Source of the DNA: an uncultured Clostridia bacterium
GTDB lineage: Bacteria > Bacillota > Clostridia > TANB77 > CAG-508
Length of the DNA: 12,324 nucleotides
NCBI GenBank assembly: GCA_944386315.1
Contig: CALXAS010000028.1
Coordinates: 1-12,324 of the forward strand
Direction: 5' to 3'
In this document: positions 1 through 7,038 of the stretch, piece by piece
Layout: each line of letters starts with the position of its first letter
Position numbering within the stretch: position 1 is the stretch's first letter
The notes under the pieces: model-generated
What the model saw: the letters and a program-made list of their open reading frames with translations, nothing else
Told to the model about the DNA's origin: nothing
The model's database searches: none
Program-made: the position numbers and the translations under genes

Positions 1-1529
1 GCTAGAAGAGACTATGCCAGAATATATTAGAAAGGAATACCATTTGGAAAACATTAATACAGCTACACATCAAATTCATTTTCCAGTAGATTTTGAAGCT
101 TTTGAAAAAGCAAGAAAACGCTTAGTATTTGAAGAATTATTATCCATGCAATTAGCATTAATGGGATTAAAAAATCAAACTGTGCAAGAAAAAGGAATTG
201 AATATAGCAAAGAAGTAAAAATGTCCACAATTATAAATGATTTACCTTTTAAACTTACGAAAGCACAACTAAGAGTATTAGAAGAAATTGATAAAGATAT
301 GGAATCTGACAAGCCAATGAATAGGCTTTTGCAAGGTGATGTAGGTTCTGGAAAAACAGTAGTATCTGTAGTGGCAGCCTATAAGGCAGTGAAATGTGGC
401 TATCAGGTAGCTATTATGGCACCTACTGCTATTTTAGCATCACAACACTTAGAATCTTTTCAAAATCTATTAAATCCATATGGTATTCGTTGTGAGCTAT
501 TAATAGGAAGTGTAACCAAAAAAAGAAAAGAAGAAATATTAGAAAAATTACAAGCAGGAGAAATTGATATTTTAATAGGAACCCACGCTTTATTAGAAGA
601 AAATGTAGTATTTCAAAATTTGGGACTAGTAGTAACAGACGAGCAACATAGGTTCGGTGTAAAACAAAGAGGAAAAATCATTGCCAAAGGAAATCATCCA
701 GATGTATTAGTTATGACAGCAACTCCTATCCCTAGAACACTTGCCCTTATTCTATATGGCGATTTGGATATTTCTATTATTGACGAATTACCACCTAACA
801 GGAAAAAGATAGATACCTATGCAGTGACTAAGGAAATGGAAGCAAGAATACACGTATTTATTAAAAAACAAATAGCGGAAGGTAGACAAGTTTATGTAGT
901 ATGTCCACTTGTAGAAGAAAATGAGGAAATTAAGGCAAAAGCAGCAGTAGAATTAACAGAGAAATACCAAAAAGAACTATTTCCAGAATATAGAGTAGCA
1001 TTATTGCATGGTAAAATGCGACCAAAAGAAAAAGACGAAATCATGCAAGAATTTAAAGAAGGAAAGATAGATATTTTAGTATCTACTACGGTTATCGAGG
1101 TAGGGGTGAATGTACCAAATGCCAGTATTATGGTAGTAGAAAATGCCGAAAGATTTGGACTTGCACAACTTCATCAATTAAGAGGGCGTGTAGGAAGAGG
1201 AGAATATCAGTCCTATTGTATATTAAAATATCAAGGAAATTCGGAAGTAATTAGGCAAAGAATGAAAATTATGCAAAGTACGAATGATGGTTTTATCATT
1301 GCAGAAAAAGACTTAGAACTAAGAGGCTCACGGAGAATTTTTTGGTACAAGACAGCATGGACTTCCAGAGTTTAAAATAGCCAATTTGTTTGAAGATATG
1401 CCAACTTTAAAATTGGTACAGGAGTTAGCTATTCACATAGAACAAGAAGATCCAAAACTACAATTAGAAAAAAATAAGCCATTGCAAAAATTAATTGAAA
1501 AGAAATTTACCAATAGAATTGAAATTTAA
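1..1529 (+). pseudogene. recG: ATP-dependent DNA helicase RecG, 5' end outside the window, frameshifted near the C-terminus
   Basis: RecG is a superfamily 2 helicase that remodels stalled replication forks and branched recombination intermediates. The reading frame is open from base 2, so the wedge domain and the gene start lie upstream; about 509 of a usual ~680 residues are here. Helicase motifs appear in order: Walker A GDVGSGKT (335-358), DEQH (638-649), TATPIPRTLA just after, STTVIEVGV, and motif VI RGRVGRG (1181-1201). After DLELRG the frame breaks: it reads SRRIFWYKTAWTSRV and stops at 1375, while the next frame from 1332 reads GEFFGTRQHGLPEFK and continues to a stop at 1529. One extra base between 1328 and 1333 explains this. 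The break hits the TRG region that couples ATP hydrolysis to translocation, so the truncated product should be impaired. It may be a true mutation or a sequence error. Identity is very sure; loss of function is less so. Confidence 0.93.
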
Positions 1530-1538
1530 GCAAAACTA

Positions 1539-1567
1539 TTGACATTTACATAAAAAAACAATATGAT
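1539..1567 (+). promoter_or_regulatory. SigA promoter of the aldose epimerase gene
   Basis: A perfect -35 box TTGACA (1539-1544) and a -10 box TATGAT (1562-1567) are separated by exactly 17 nt. They lie just after the end of the recG reading frame. Transcription should begin near 1574, followed by the ribosome binding site GAAGGAG at 1586-1592. Confidence 0.8.
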
Positions 1568-1600
1568 AAAGTAGAATTATAAAAAGAAGGAGAAAGGTTT

Positions 1601-2470
1601 ATGCACACACAGATGCTAACATCTAAAATGGGAGCAGAATTAATTAGTTTCAAATTAGATGGAGTAGAAAAAATACACCAAGGACAAGATTGCATAGATA
1701 GTAAAGGAAAACCATATTGGAAGAGGCATTGGCCAGTCCTATTTCCAACGGTGGGAAAGTCAAAGAAAAATCAGACCATTATGCGTGGTAAGACCTATGA
1801 AATGCCGCAACATGGTTTTGCAAGAGATATGGAATTTGAACCAGTTACCAAACTAGATAGTTTTCATTCCTATGTACTAAGAAGTAATAAACGATTATTA
1901 GAAAAATTCCCATATGAATTTTCCTTAATTGTAACTTATCGTTTAGATGAAAATAAGTTAACTACAATTTATAAAGTCATTAATGAAGGAAACGTGGATA
2001 TGCCATTTGGAATAGGTGGGCATCCTGCTTTTCAAATTAATTTAGAAGATTTGCAGAAAGAGAATTATTACTTGGAATTTGAACAAGAAGAAGAAAAAAT
2101 TCACTTTTTGTATTTAGTAGATGGATTAGTAGGCACAGAATATGCTAAAAATATTATGGATGATAAAAGAAGAATTACCATTACACCACATACTTTTGAT
2201 AATGATGCAGTGATTATGAAAGGGCTAACCTCTAGCAAAGTAAGCTTAAAAACAAAAAATCCAGATAAAACTATTTTAACAATGGATTATACAGGTTTTC
2301 CTTATTTAGCAATTTGGTCAAAGCCAAATGCTCCATTTTTATGTATAGAACCATGGAAAACAACAGCAGATACGGTAAATGCTTCTGGAGTATTTAGACA
2401 AAAAGGAGATATTATTCTTCTTCCTCCAAAAGAAGCGTATGAATGTAAATTTACAGTAGAATTTTTCTAG
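1601..2470 (+). CDS. Aldose 1-epimerase family protein, LacX-like
   Basis: The protein (289 residues) belongs to the galactose mutarotase superfamily, cytoplasmic beta-sandwich enzymes that interconvert alpha and beta anomers of aldoses. Matching segments are PVLFPTVG (45-52), MPQHGFARD with His71, FGIGGHPAF with His141, TFDNDAVI (198-205) and LCIEPW with Glu250. By family knowledge, a His in the HP motif and a late Glu are the general acid and base. The length and the HGFARD and EPW signatures fit the LacX-type subgroup better than classical GalM. The start is fixed by GAAGGAG eight bases upstream and by the promoter at 1539. The exact sugar substrate (free sugar, sugar phosphate or other) cannot be read from sequence. 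No sugar-utilisation genes are nearby, so it appears to be a stand-alone unit. Confidence 0.87.
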   Translation: MHTQMLTSKMGAELISFKLDGVEKIHQGQDCIDSKGKPYWKRHWPVLFPTVGKSKKNQTIMRGKTYEMPQHGFARDMEFEPVTKLDSFHSYVLRSNKRLLEKFPYEFSLIVTYRLDENKLTTIYKVINEGNVDMPFGIGGHPAFQINLEDLQKENYYLEFEQEEEKIHFLYLVDGLVGTEYAKNIMDDKRRITITPHTFDNDAVIMKGLTSSKVSLKTKNPDKTILTMDYTGFPYLAIWSKPNAPFLCIEPWKTTADTVNASGVFRQKGDIILLPPKEAYECKFTVEFF

Positions 2471-2557
2471 GATAAGAGCAAAAAAGATATTTTAAGGGAT
2501 AGAGAAAAGTAGAATAGAAAAATTTTCTTCTGCAAGAGAAAAAGAGAAAGGAAGATA

Positions 2558-2758
2558 ATGGAAATGGGAGTAGGAAATATCGTTTTAAAATTAGTAGCAC
2601 TAGTAGTTGTAGCAATAGGAGTTACACTTATTTTTGAAGCGCGTCCTATTACAAAAAAATGGTTTAGTTTTGGAGATAGAAACGAAGGAGCCAAATGGAT
2701 AAAAGTAGTAGGTTTTGTAGTAGCCGTGGCTGGAAGTATTTTGTTTATGGTAAGTTGA
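2558..2758 (+). CDS. Small two-helix membrane protein of unknown function
   Basis: This 66-residue protein has two hydrophobic segments, about residues 7-26 and 48-65, joined by a basic, glycine-containing loop (ITKKWFSFGDRNEGAKW). Both ends probably face the same side of the membrane. AAAGGAAG (2547-2554) is only 3 nt before the ATG at 2558 but 9 nt before a second in-frame ATG at 2564, so the shorter form starting MGVGN is at least as likely. The composition and codon use look like the core genes, so I take it as a real resident gene. I see no clear promoter in 2471-2557; it may be co-transcribed with the epimerase gene 87 nt upstream. Its last codons and stop (ATGGTAAGTTGA) fall inside a 24-bp sequence that recurs 603 bp downstream. 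I do not recognise a function. Confidence 0.7.
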   Translation: MEMGVGNIVLKLVALVVVAIGVTLIFEARPITKKWFSFGDRNEGAKWIKVVGFVVAVAGSILFMVS

Positions 2759-2763
2759 CAAAA
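2740..2763 (+). repeat. Direct repeat, left copy, flanking the MNT/HEPN module
   Basis: These 24 bases are identical to 3343-3366. The core is GTTTATGGTAAGTTGACA. This copy contains the last codons and stop of the small membrane-protein gene. Confidence 0.9.
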
Positions 2764-2827
2764 CTGAAAAAAAGAGAAATAACAGAGTATACGAATACAT
2801 ATAAAGAAGAGAATGGGAGGGAAAACA

Positions 2828-3136
2828 ATGAGTGAGAAAATTTATACCATTGAGGAAATAAAGAAAATATTAGAGGAACTTCTAAAAGATAAACCTGTAT
2901 ACAAAGTAATATTGTTCGGTTCTTATGCAAAACAAAAAGCTACGAAAAAAAGTGATGTAGATTTAATAATAGATACGAATTCACAGCTAAAAGGATTTGC
3001 ATTATTAAAACTAATCTATGAAATAGAAGAAAAATTGCAAAAGAAAATTGATGGCTTTGAAAAATATGAGATACAAGAAAACTCATTAATAGATAAGGAA
3101 ATTAGAGAAACGGGAGTAGTGGTGTATGAAAAATAA
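2828..3136 (+). CDS. MNT-type nucleotidyltransferase, antitoxin of a HEPN-MNT pair
   Basis: The 102-residue protein is a minimal nucleotidyltransferase. It carries the signature GSX10DXD: Gly31-Ser32 in LFGSYAKQK and Asp43/Asp45 in KSDVDLIID; Asp75 in KKIDGF may be the third metal-binding Asp. In characterised MntA-HepT systems this enzyme adds AMP to a tyrosine of the HEPN ribonuclease and silences it. The start is the ATG at 2828, not the in-frame ATG at 2813, because GGGAGGG (2815-2821) lies 6 nt before 2828 and would be inside the longer form. The reading frame overlaps the HEPN remnant by 11 nt, the usual coupled arrangement. The catalytic motif looks intact, so this antitoxin appears functional while its toxin is not. 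I see no strong promoter in front of it. Confidence 0.88.
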   Translation: MSEKIYTIEEIKKILEELLKDKPVYKVILFGSYAKQKATKKSDVDLIIDTNSQLKGFALLKLIYEIEEKLQKKIDGFEKYEIQENSLIDKEIRETGVVVYEK

Positions 3137-3333
3137 AGAATATATATCTTTGAAGAAAATGATAGAATATATTAATAAAGCATTAAGATATACGCAAAAT
3201 TGTGACTTTGAATCATTTTCAAATAATAGTACACGATTATGAAGGAATAAAATTAAACTTGATTTGGGATATTGTTACAGAAGATATTATACAACTAAAA
3301 GCGGATTTAGAGAAAATATTGGAAGATTTATAG
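3126..3333 (+). pseudogene. HEPN-domain toxin (HepT/DUF86-like), internal deletion
   Basis: The first part, from ATG 3126, reads MKNKEYISLKKMIEYINKAL and continues for 38 codons to a TGA at 3240-3242. From about 3232, in another frame, the sequence resumes as HDYEGIKLNLIWDIVTEDI and runs to a stop at 3331-3333. Together these give about 70 residues, against about 110 for the family. The missing middle, roughly 40-50 residues, includes the conserved Arg of the RX4HXY ribonuclease motif; the His and Tyr (HDY) remain. The junction is near 3229-3234. The 5' end overlaps the MNT gene, as in intact HEPN-MNT operons. The toxin should be dead: both the fold and the active-site Arg are lost. This is decay by deletion and not a simple sequencing error, since many bases are missing. 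Confidence 0.85.
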
Positions 3334-3342
3334 TAGTAGAAA

Positions 3343-3366
3343 TTTGTTTATGGTAAGTTGACAAAA
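3343..3366 (+). repeat. Direct repeat, right copy, flanking the MNT/HEPN module
   Basis: An exact copy of 2740-2763. It ends 603 bp downstream of the left copy's end and lies 9 nt after the HEPN remnant's stop. It contains a TTGACA box used as the -35 element of the next promoter. Confidence 0.9.
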
Positions 3367-3386
3367 TCTACAAATTATTATATTAT
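3358..3386 (+). promoter_or_regulatory. SigA promoter of the 155-residue orphan gene
   Basis: The -35 box TTGACA (3358-3363) lies inside the right repeat copy. The -10 box TATTAT (3381-3386) follows after 17 nt. In the left repeat copy the same TTGACA has no good -10 box at this spacing, so only the right copy makes a complete promoter. Confidence 0.72.
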
Positions 3387-3447
3387 TAACATAATGCAAT
3401 ATGCAGGGGTAACTAAAAAGTAGGGAACAAAAATAGGAGGAAACAAG

Positions 3448-3915
3448 ATGAAAAAAAGTACCCTGGAAAAAGTAAGACAGTCTCGGAAAGGAGCGGTAGC
3501 CGAATGTATTAAGGCTACAACCTTCTACAAGAAAAAAGAAATGGAGAAGGTGTTAAAAACTTTCTTCGGAGAAGAGGCGCAAGTCTCCACCAGTAAATAT
3601 CGCTCTACCTTTATAGGAAGGAGGGAGATACAACTGTATGAAATTACCATACAGATAGGAAACGGTCCTGTCAACGAGTACCTTGCTTATTGGCAAGACT
3701 ACTTGGTAGCGGAGCCGTATTTAATGCTCTTTGATATGCTGAAAGAGACGGCAGTTCAGTTGCAAAAGATGGGAAAACGTGTAACTCCCACTTTTTGGAA
3801 AAGGACGCGTGGTGAGTGCGAAGATTTGCAAAAAGACTTGGAGGACCAGCAAACTATGCCAATACCACAAGACTTTGGTCATCTGTTAGGAGTGTGGCAA
3901 ACAGTTTCCTACTAG
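3448..3915 (+). CDS. Orphan protein of unknown function, GC-rich for this genome
   Basis: I do not recognise this 155-residue protein. It is basic at the N-terminus (MKKSTLEKVRQSRKG) and soluble, with no signal peptide or membrane segment. It has aromatic-rich stretches (YEITIQIGNG, EYLAYWQDYL) and ends MPIPQDFGHLLGVWQTVSY. The start is well fixed: AGGAGG (3435-3440) lies 7 nt before the ATG. The gene is a self-contained unit with its own promoter (3358-3386) and terminator (3916-3941). Its GC content is about 44% by hand count over 3481-3900, against about 32% in sampled valS lines, and it uses CGG, CGC and CGT arginine codons that its neighbours mostly avoid. That suggests acquisition from another genome or unusual constraint. 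The strong translation signals make it a real gene. Confidence 0.7.
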   Translation: MKKSTLEKVRQSRKGAVAECIKATTFYKKKEMEKVLKTFFGEEAQVSTSKYRSTFIGRREIQLYEITIQIGNGPVNEYLAYWQDYLVAEPYLMLFDMLKETAVQLQKMGKRVTPTFWKRTRGECEDLQKDLEDQQTMPIPQDFGHLLGVWQTVSY

Positions 3916-3941
3916 AAAAGAGGCGTTTGCCTCTTTTTTTT
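3916..3941 (+). terminator. Intrinsic terminator of the orphan gene
   Basis: The arms AAAAGAGGC (3916-3924) and GCCTCTTTT (3929-3937) pair around a GTTT loop, and the T-run continues to 3941. It begins directly after the stop codon. Confidence 0.88.
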
Positions 3942-3950
3942 AAAAAATGC

Positions 3951-3979
3951 TTGCTAAAATGTATAAATTATGCTAATAT
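3951..3979 (+). promoter_or_regulatory. SigA promoter of the valS T-box leader
   Basis: The boxes are TTGCTA (3951-3956) and TAATAT (3974-3979), 17 nt apart. A TG dinucleotide one base before the -10 box (3971-3972) makes it an extended -10 promoter. Transcription should start near 3986, giving a leader of about 310 nt before valS. Confidence 0.75.
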
Positions 3980-3989
3980 AGATAACATA

Positions 3990-4241
3990 AGTAAAAAGCA
4001 AAGAAAAAGAGGAGTACGTTTTGTAATAACTATCACAGAGAAAAGAAGTAACCTGCTGAGAGCTTCTTATAGAAAAGAAAACGGAAGGTAGCTTTGGAGC
4101 TGATGTATTGAAAGAAAAAAGTAGATATATCCGTGTTACTTGCGTTAAAAGTATTTAAGATAACAAAAAGAAACTTTTTGTTAAGTAAGGTGGTAACGTG
4201 AGAGAAGAACTCGCCCTTATAAGGGGGTAGAGTTCTTTTTT
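3990..4241 (+). promoter_or_regulatory. T-box riboswitch (valine-type) controlling valS
   Basis: This leader senses uncharged tRNA and allows read-through into valS. Stem I features visible are an AGTA box (4013-4016) and an apical hairpin AAGAAG (4043-4048) with CTTCTT (4063-4068), whose loop holds the typical TGCTGAGAG. A GGAAGGTAGC segment then has GTA (4088-4090, a valine codon) in the usual specifier context. A strong hairpin follows, AACAAAAAG with CTTTTTGTT (4162-4182). The T-box sequence is AAGGTGGTAACGTG (4187-4200), a variant of the AGGGTGGNACCGCG consensus; TGGT (4191-4194) can pair with the ACCA end of tRNA-Val. In the antiterminator, AAGG pairs with CCTT (4215-4218) and GTGAG (4198-4202) with CTCGC (4210-4214). 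The competing terminator pairs AAGAACTC (4205-4212) with GAGTTCTT (4230-4237), followed by T residues to 4241. The exact Stem I base pairing is uncertain; the class is not. Confidence 0.9.
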
Positions 4242-4295
4242 GAATTTGTAAAACGTAAAATCCTATCGCAAAAAGAAAATGAGGAGGGAAAGAAA

Positions 4296-6956
4296 ATGTG
4301 CGAAAAACATGAATTAGAAGGGGCGTATCAGCCAAAAGATTTTGAAGAAAAATTGTATCAAAAGTGGGAAAAAGAAGGGTATTTCAAACCAAGTGAAGAT
4401 ACTAGCAAAGAGCCATATACCATTGTAATTCCACCACCAAATATTACAGGAAAATTGCATATGGGGCATGCTTTAGATGAAACCATTCAAGATATTTTAA
4501 TCAGGTACAAAAGAATGGCAGGATATAATGCACTTTGGTTACCAGGAACAGACCACGCTGCCATTGCAACAGAGGCTAAAATTGTAGAAAAATTAAAAGA
4601 GGCAGGCATTACTAAAGAAGATTTAGGAAGAGAAGGCTTTTTGGAAAAAGCATGGGATTGGAAAAAAGAATATGGAGGAACCATTACAAAACAATTACGA
4701 AAATTAGGCTGTTCTTGTGATTGGTCCAGAGAAAGATTTACCATGGATGAGGGATTATCAGAAGCGGTAAAATATGTATTTATCAAATTATATGAAAAAG
4801 GTCTTATTTATAAAGGCAAAAAGATGATTAACTGGTGTCCTTATTGCAATACATCTATTTCCGATGCAGAGGTAGAATATGAAGAGGAGCCAACTCATTT
4901 ATGGCATATTCGTTATCAAGTAAAAGGAGAAGATAGATACGTAATAGTAGCTACTACTAGACCAGAAACCATGCTGGGAGATACAGGTGTTGCCGTACAT
5001 CCAGATGACGAAAGATACAAAGATTTAGTAGGAAAAACAGTTATTCTTCCTATTATGAATAAGGAAATTCCAGTAATAGCAGATGAATTTGTAGAAACAC
5101 AATTTGGAACAGGTGCTGTAAAATTGACACCAGCCTGTGATCCAAACGATTATGCAGCAGCATTAAAACATAACCTAGAAATTGTAGAAGTGTTTGACGA
5201 AAACTTTAAAATGGGAAATTTAGTACCAGAATACAAAGGCATGGATTTGCTAGAGGCAAGAGAAAAAATAGTAGAGAGATTGCAAAAACAAGGCGATTTA
5301 ATAAAAATAGAAGATTATACACATAATGTAGGAAAATGTTATCGTTGCCACCATACCATAGAGCCAAAAATATCAGAGCAATGGTTTGTAAAAATGAAAC
5401 CATTAGCAGAGCCAGCTATCGAAGCAGTAAAAAAAGGAGAAGTACGTTTTATCCCAGAGAGATTTGACAAAATCTACTATAATTGGATGGAGAATATACA
5501 AGATTGGTGTATATCTAGACAATTATGGTGGGGACATAGAATTCCAGCCTATTATTGTGAAGATTGTGATAATGTTATGGTAGCAAGCGAAGAGCCAAAA
5601 CAATGTACCAAATGTGGCAGTAGCCATATCCATCAAGACGAGGACACCTTAGATACATGGTTTAGTTCAGCGTTATGGCCATTTTCTACATTAGGTTGGC
5701 CAGAGAAAACAAAAGATTTTGAGTATTTTTACCCAACCAATACATTAGTAACAGGATATGATATCATTTTCTTCTGGGTAGCCAGAATGATATTTTCAGG
5801 AATAGAACATACAGGAAAAGTACCATTTAAAGATGTATTGATTCATGGAATTGTGAGAGATAGCCAGGGAAGAAAAATGTCTAAGAGCTTGGGCAATGGA
5901 ATAGATCCATTAGAGGTAATAGAAACCTATGGTACAGATGCTTTAAGATTTTCTTTAACAGTAGGTACGACACCAGGAAACGATATTCGTTATATGCCAG
6001 AAAAATTAGAATCTGCCTCTAACTTTGCCAATAAATTATGGAATGCTTCTAAATTCGTGTTAAAACATTTAGAAAATGCGAGCAAAGAAACACAAGAAAA
6101 AATGATAGAAGAAGAAATTCCAGAAAACCTATGTTATGAAGATAAATGGATATTATCTAAGGCAAATCAATTAGCAAAAGAAGTAACCAATCATCTAGAT
6201 AATTACGATTTAGGAATTGCTGCACAAAAAATTTATGATTTTGCATGGAATGAATTTTGCGATTGGTATATAGAAATGGTAAAACCACGTTTATTTGATG
6301 AGCAAAAGGAAAGTATGCAAAGCGCATTGTGGACATTAAATAAAGTATTAATCATAATATTAAAATTATTACATCCTATTATGCCATTTGTAACAGAAGA
6401 GATTTATCAAACCCTATATCACAAAAAAGAAAGTATTATGATTTCCAATTGGCCACAATATAGCAAAGACTTAGATTTTTCAGAAGAAGAGCAGCAAATA
6501 GAAGAAATCAAAGAAGTAATTGTAGGAATTAGAAATATACGTACGAATATGAATGTACATCCTTCTAAAAAATCAAAACTAATTTTTGTAACAAAAACAA
6601 TGAAAAATGTGATAGAAACAGATAAAGCAATGATACAAAAATTAGGATATGCCAATGAAATTATTGTACAAGAAGAGAAGAAGAACATTCCACAAAATGC
6701 CATGTCTATTGTAACAAAACATATGGAAGTATTTATTCCATTTGAAGATTTAGTAGAAATAGAGGCAGAAAAACAAAGATTGACAGACGAAATAAAGAGA
6801 TTAGAAGCAGAAGTACAAAGAGCAGAAAAAATGCTTGCAAATCCAGGTTTTGTAAATAAAGCGCCAGAAAAGAAAGTGCAAGAAGAAAAAGAAAAACTAG
6901 CTAAGTATCAAACCATGTTAGTAGCAACAAAAGAAAGACTAGAAAAGTTGAATTAG
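4296..6956 (+). CDS. valS: Valyl-tRNA synthetase
   Basis: ValRS charges tRNA-Val with valine in the cytoplasm and edits threonine mischarging. The 886-residue length is normal. Class I signatures are PPPNITGKLHMGHAL (HIGH-type motif HMGH at 55-58) and KMSKS (527-531). The CP1 editing insertion is present, with TTRPETMLGDTGVAVHP and its conserved region. Four cysteines in two CXXC pairs (421/424 and 437/440) probably bind zinc, and another CXXC lies at 348-351. The ARFSLT-like anticodon-binding domain is followed by the C-terminal tRNA-binding coiled coil, from about residue 814 to the end, as in bacterial ValRS. The start is set by AGGAGG (4282-4287), 8 nt upstream. Transcription is controlled by the T-box leader directly in front, and a hairpin terminator follows. 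Nothing looks damaged. Confidence 0.98.
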   Translation: MCEKHELEGAYQPKDFEEKLYQKWEKEGYFKPSEDTSKEPYTIVIPPPNITGKLHMGHALDETIQDILIRYKRMAGYNALWLPGTDHAAIATEAKIVEKLKEAGITKEDLGREGFLEKAWDWKKEYGGTITKQLRKLGCSCDWSRERFTMDEGLSEAVKYVFIKLYEKGLIYKGKKMINWCPYCNTSISDAEVEYEEEPTHLWHIRYQVKGEDRYVIVATTRPETMLGDTGVAVHPDDERYKDLVGKTVILPIMNKEIPVIADEFVETQFGTGAVKLTPACDPNDYAAALKHNLEIVEVFDENFKMGNLVPEYKGMDLLEAREKIVERLQKQGDLIKIEDYTHNVGKCYRCHHTIEPKISEQWFVKMKPLAEPAIEAVKKGEVRFIPERFDKIYYNWMENIQDWCISRQLWWGHRIPAYYCEDCDNVMVASEEPKQCTKCGSSHIHQDEDTLDTWFSSALWPFSTLGWPEKTKDFEYFYPTNTLVTGYDIIFFWVARMIFSGIEHTGKVPFKDVLIHGIVRDSQGRKMSKSLGNGIDPLEVIETYGTDALRFSLTVGTTPGNDIRYMPEKLESASNFANKLWNASKFVLKHLENASKETQEKMIEEEIPENLCYEDKWILSKANQLAKEVTNHLDNYDLGIAAQKIYDFAWNEFCDWYIEMVKPRLFDEQKESMQSALWTLNKVLIIILKLLHPIMPFVTEEIYQTLYHKKESIMISNWPQYSKDLDFSEEEQQIEEIKEVIVGIRNIRTNMNVHPSKKSKLIFVTKTMKNVIETDKAMIQKLGYANEIIVQEEKKNIPQNAMSIVTKHMEVFIPFEDLVEIEAEKQRLTDEIKRLEAEVQRAEKMLANPGFVNKAPEKKVQEEKEKLAKYQTMLVATKERLEKLN

Positions 6957-6985
6957 CAAAAAGTCCAGATAATCTGGACTTTTTG
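6957..6985 (+). terminator. Intrinsic terminator of valS
   Basis: A 13-bp perfect hairpin: CAAAAAGTCCAGA pairs with TCTGGACTTTTTG around a TAA loop. It begins directly after the valS stop codon. The A-run on the 5' arm means it could also stop leftward transcripts. Confidence 0.9.
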
Positions 6986-7011
6986 AATATAGAAACATAT
7001 TCACGTATAGT
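6983..7011 (+). promoter_or_regulatory. Probable SigA promoter of the AT-rich orphan gene
   Basis: TTGAAT (6983-6988) and TATAGT (7006-7011) are 17 nt apart. The -35 box overlaps the last bases of the valS terminator hairpin. The region is AT-rich, so chance matches are possible. Confidence 0.55.
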
Positions 7012-7038
7012 GTGCCAGAAAGTTAGGAGAAATTATAG

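Noticed and set aside
1328..1345. Programmed ribosomal frameshifting in recG at the T-run 1338-1343
   Set aside because: A +1 slip at the T-run would still replace the conserved GE residues with RRI, so a base insertion upstream explains the sequence better. RecG is not known to use frameshifting.
2471..2557. Terminator or promoter between the epimerase gene and the small membrane-protein gene
   Set aside because: The only pairing is a short GAAAATTTTC palindrome, and no -35/-10 pair reaches a useful match.
2813..2827. A five-residue longer MNT protein starting at ATG 2813
   Set aside because: GGGAGGG lies inside this extension and at ideal distance from ATG 2828.
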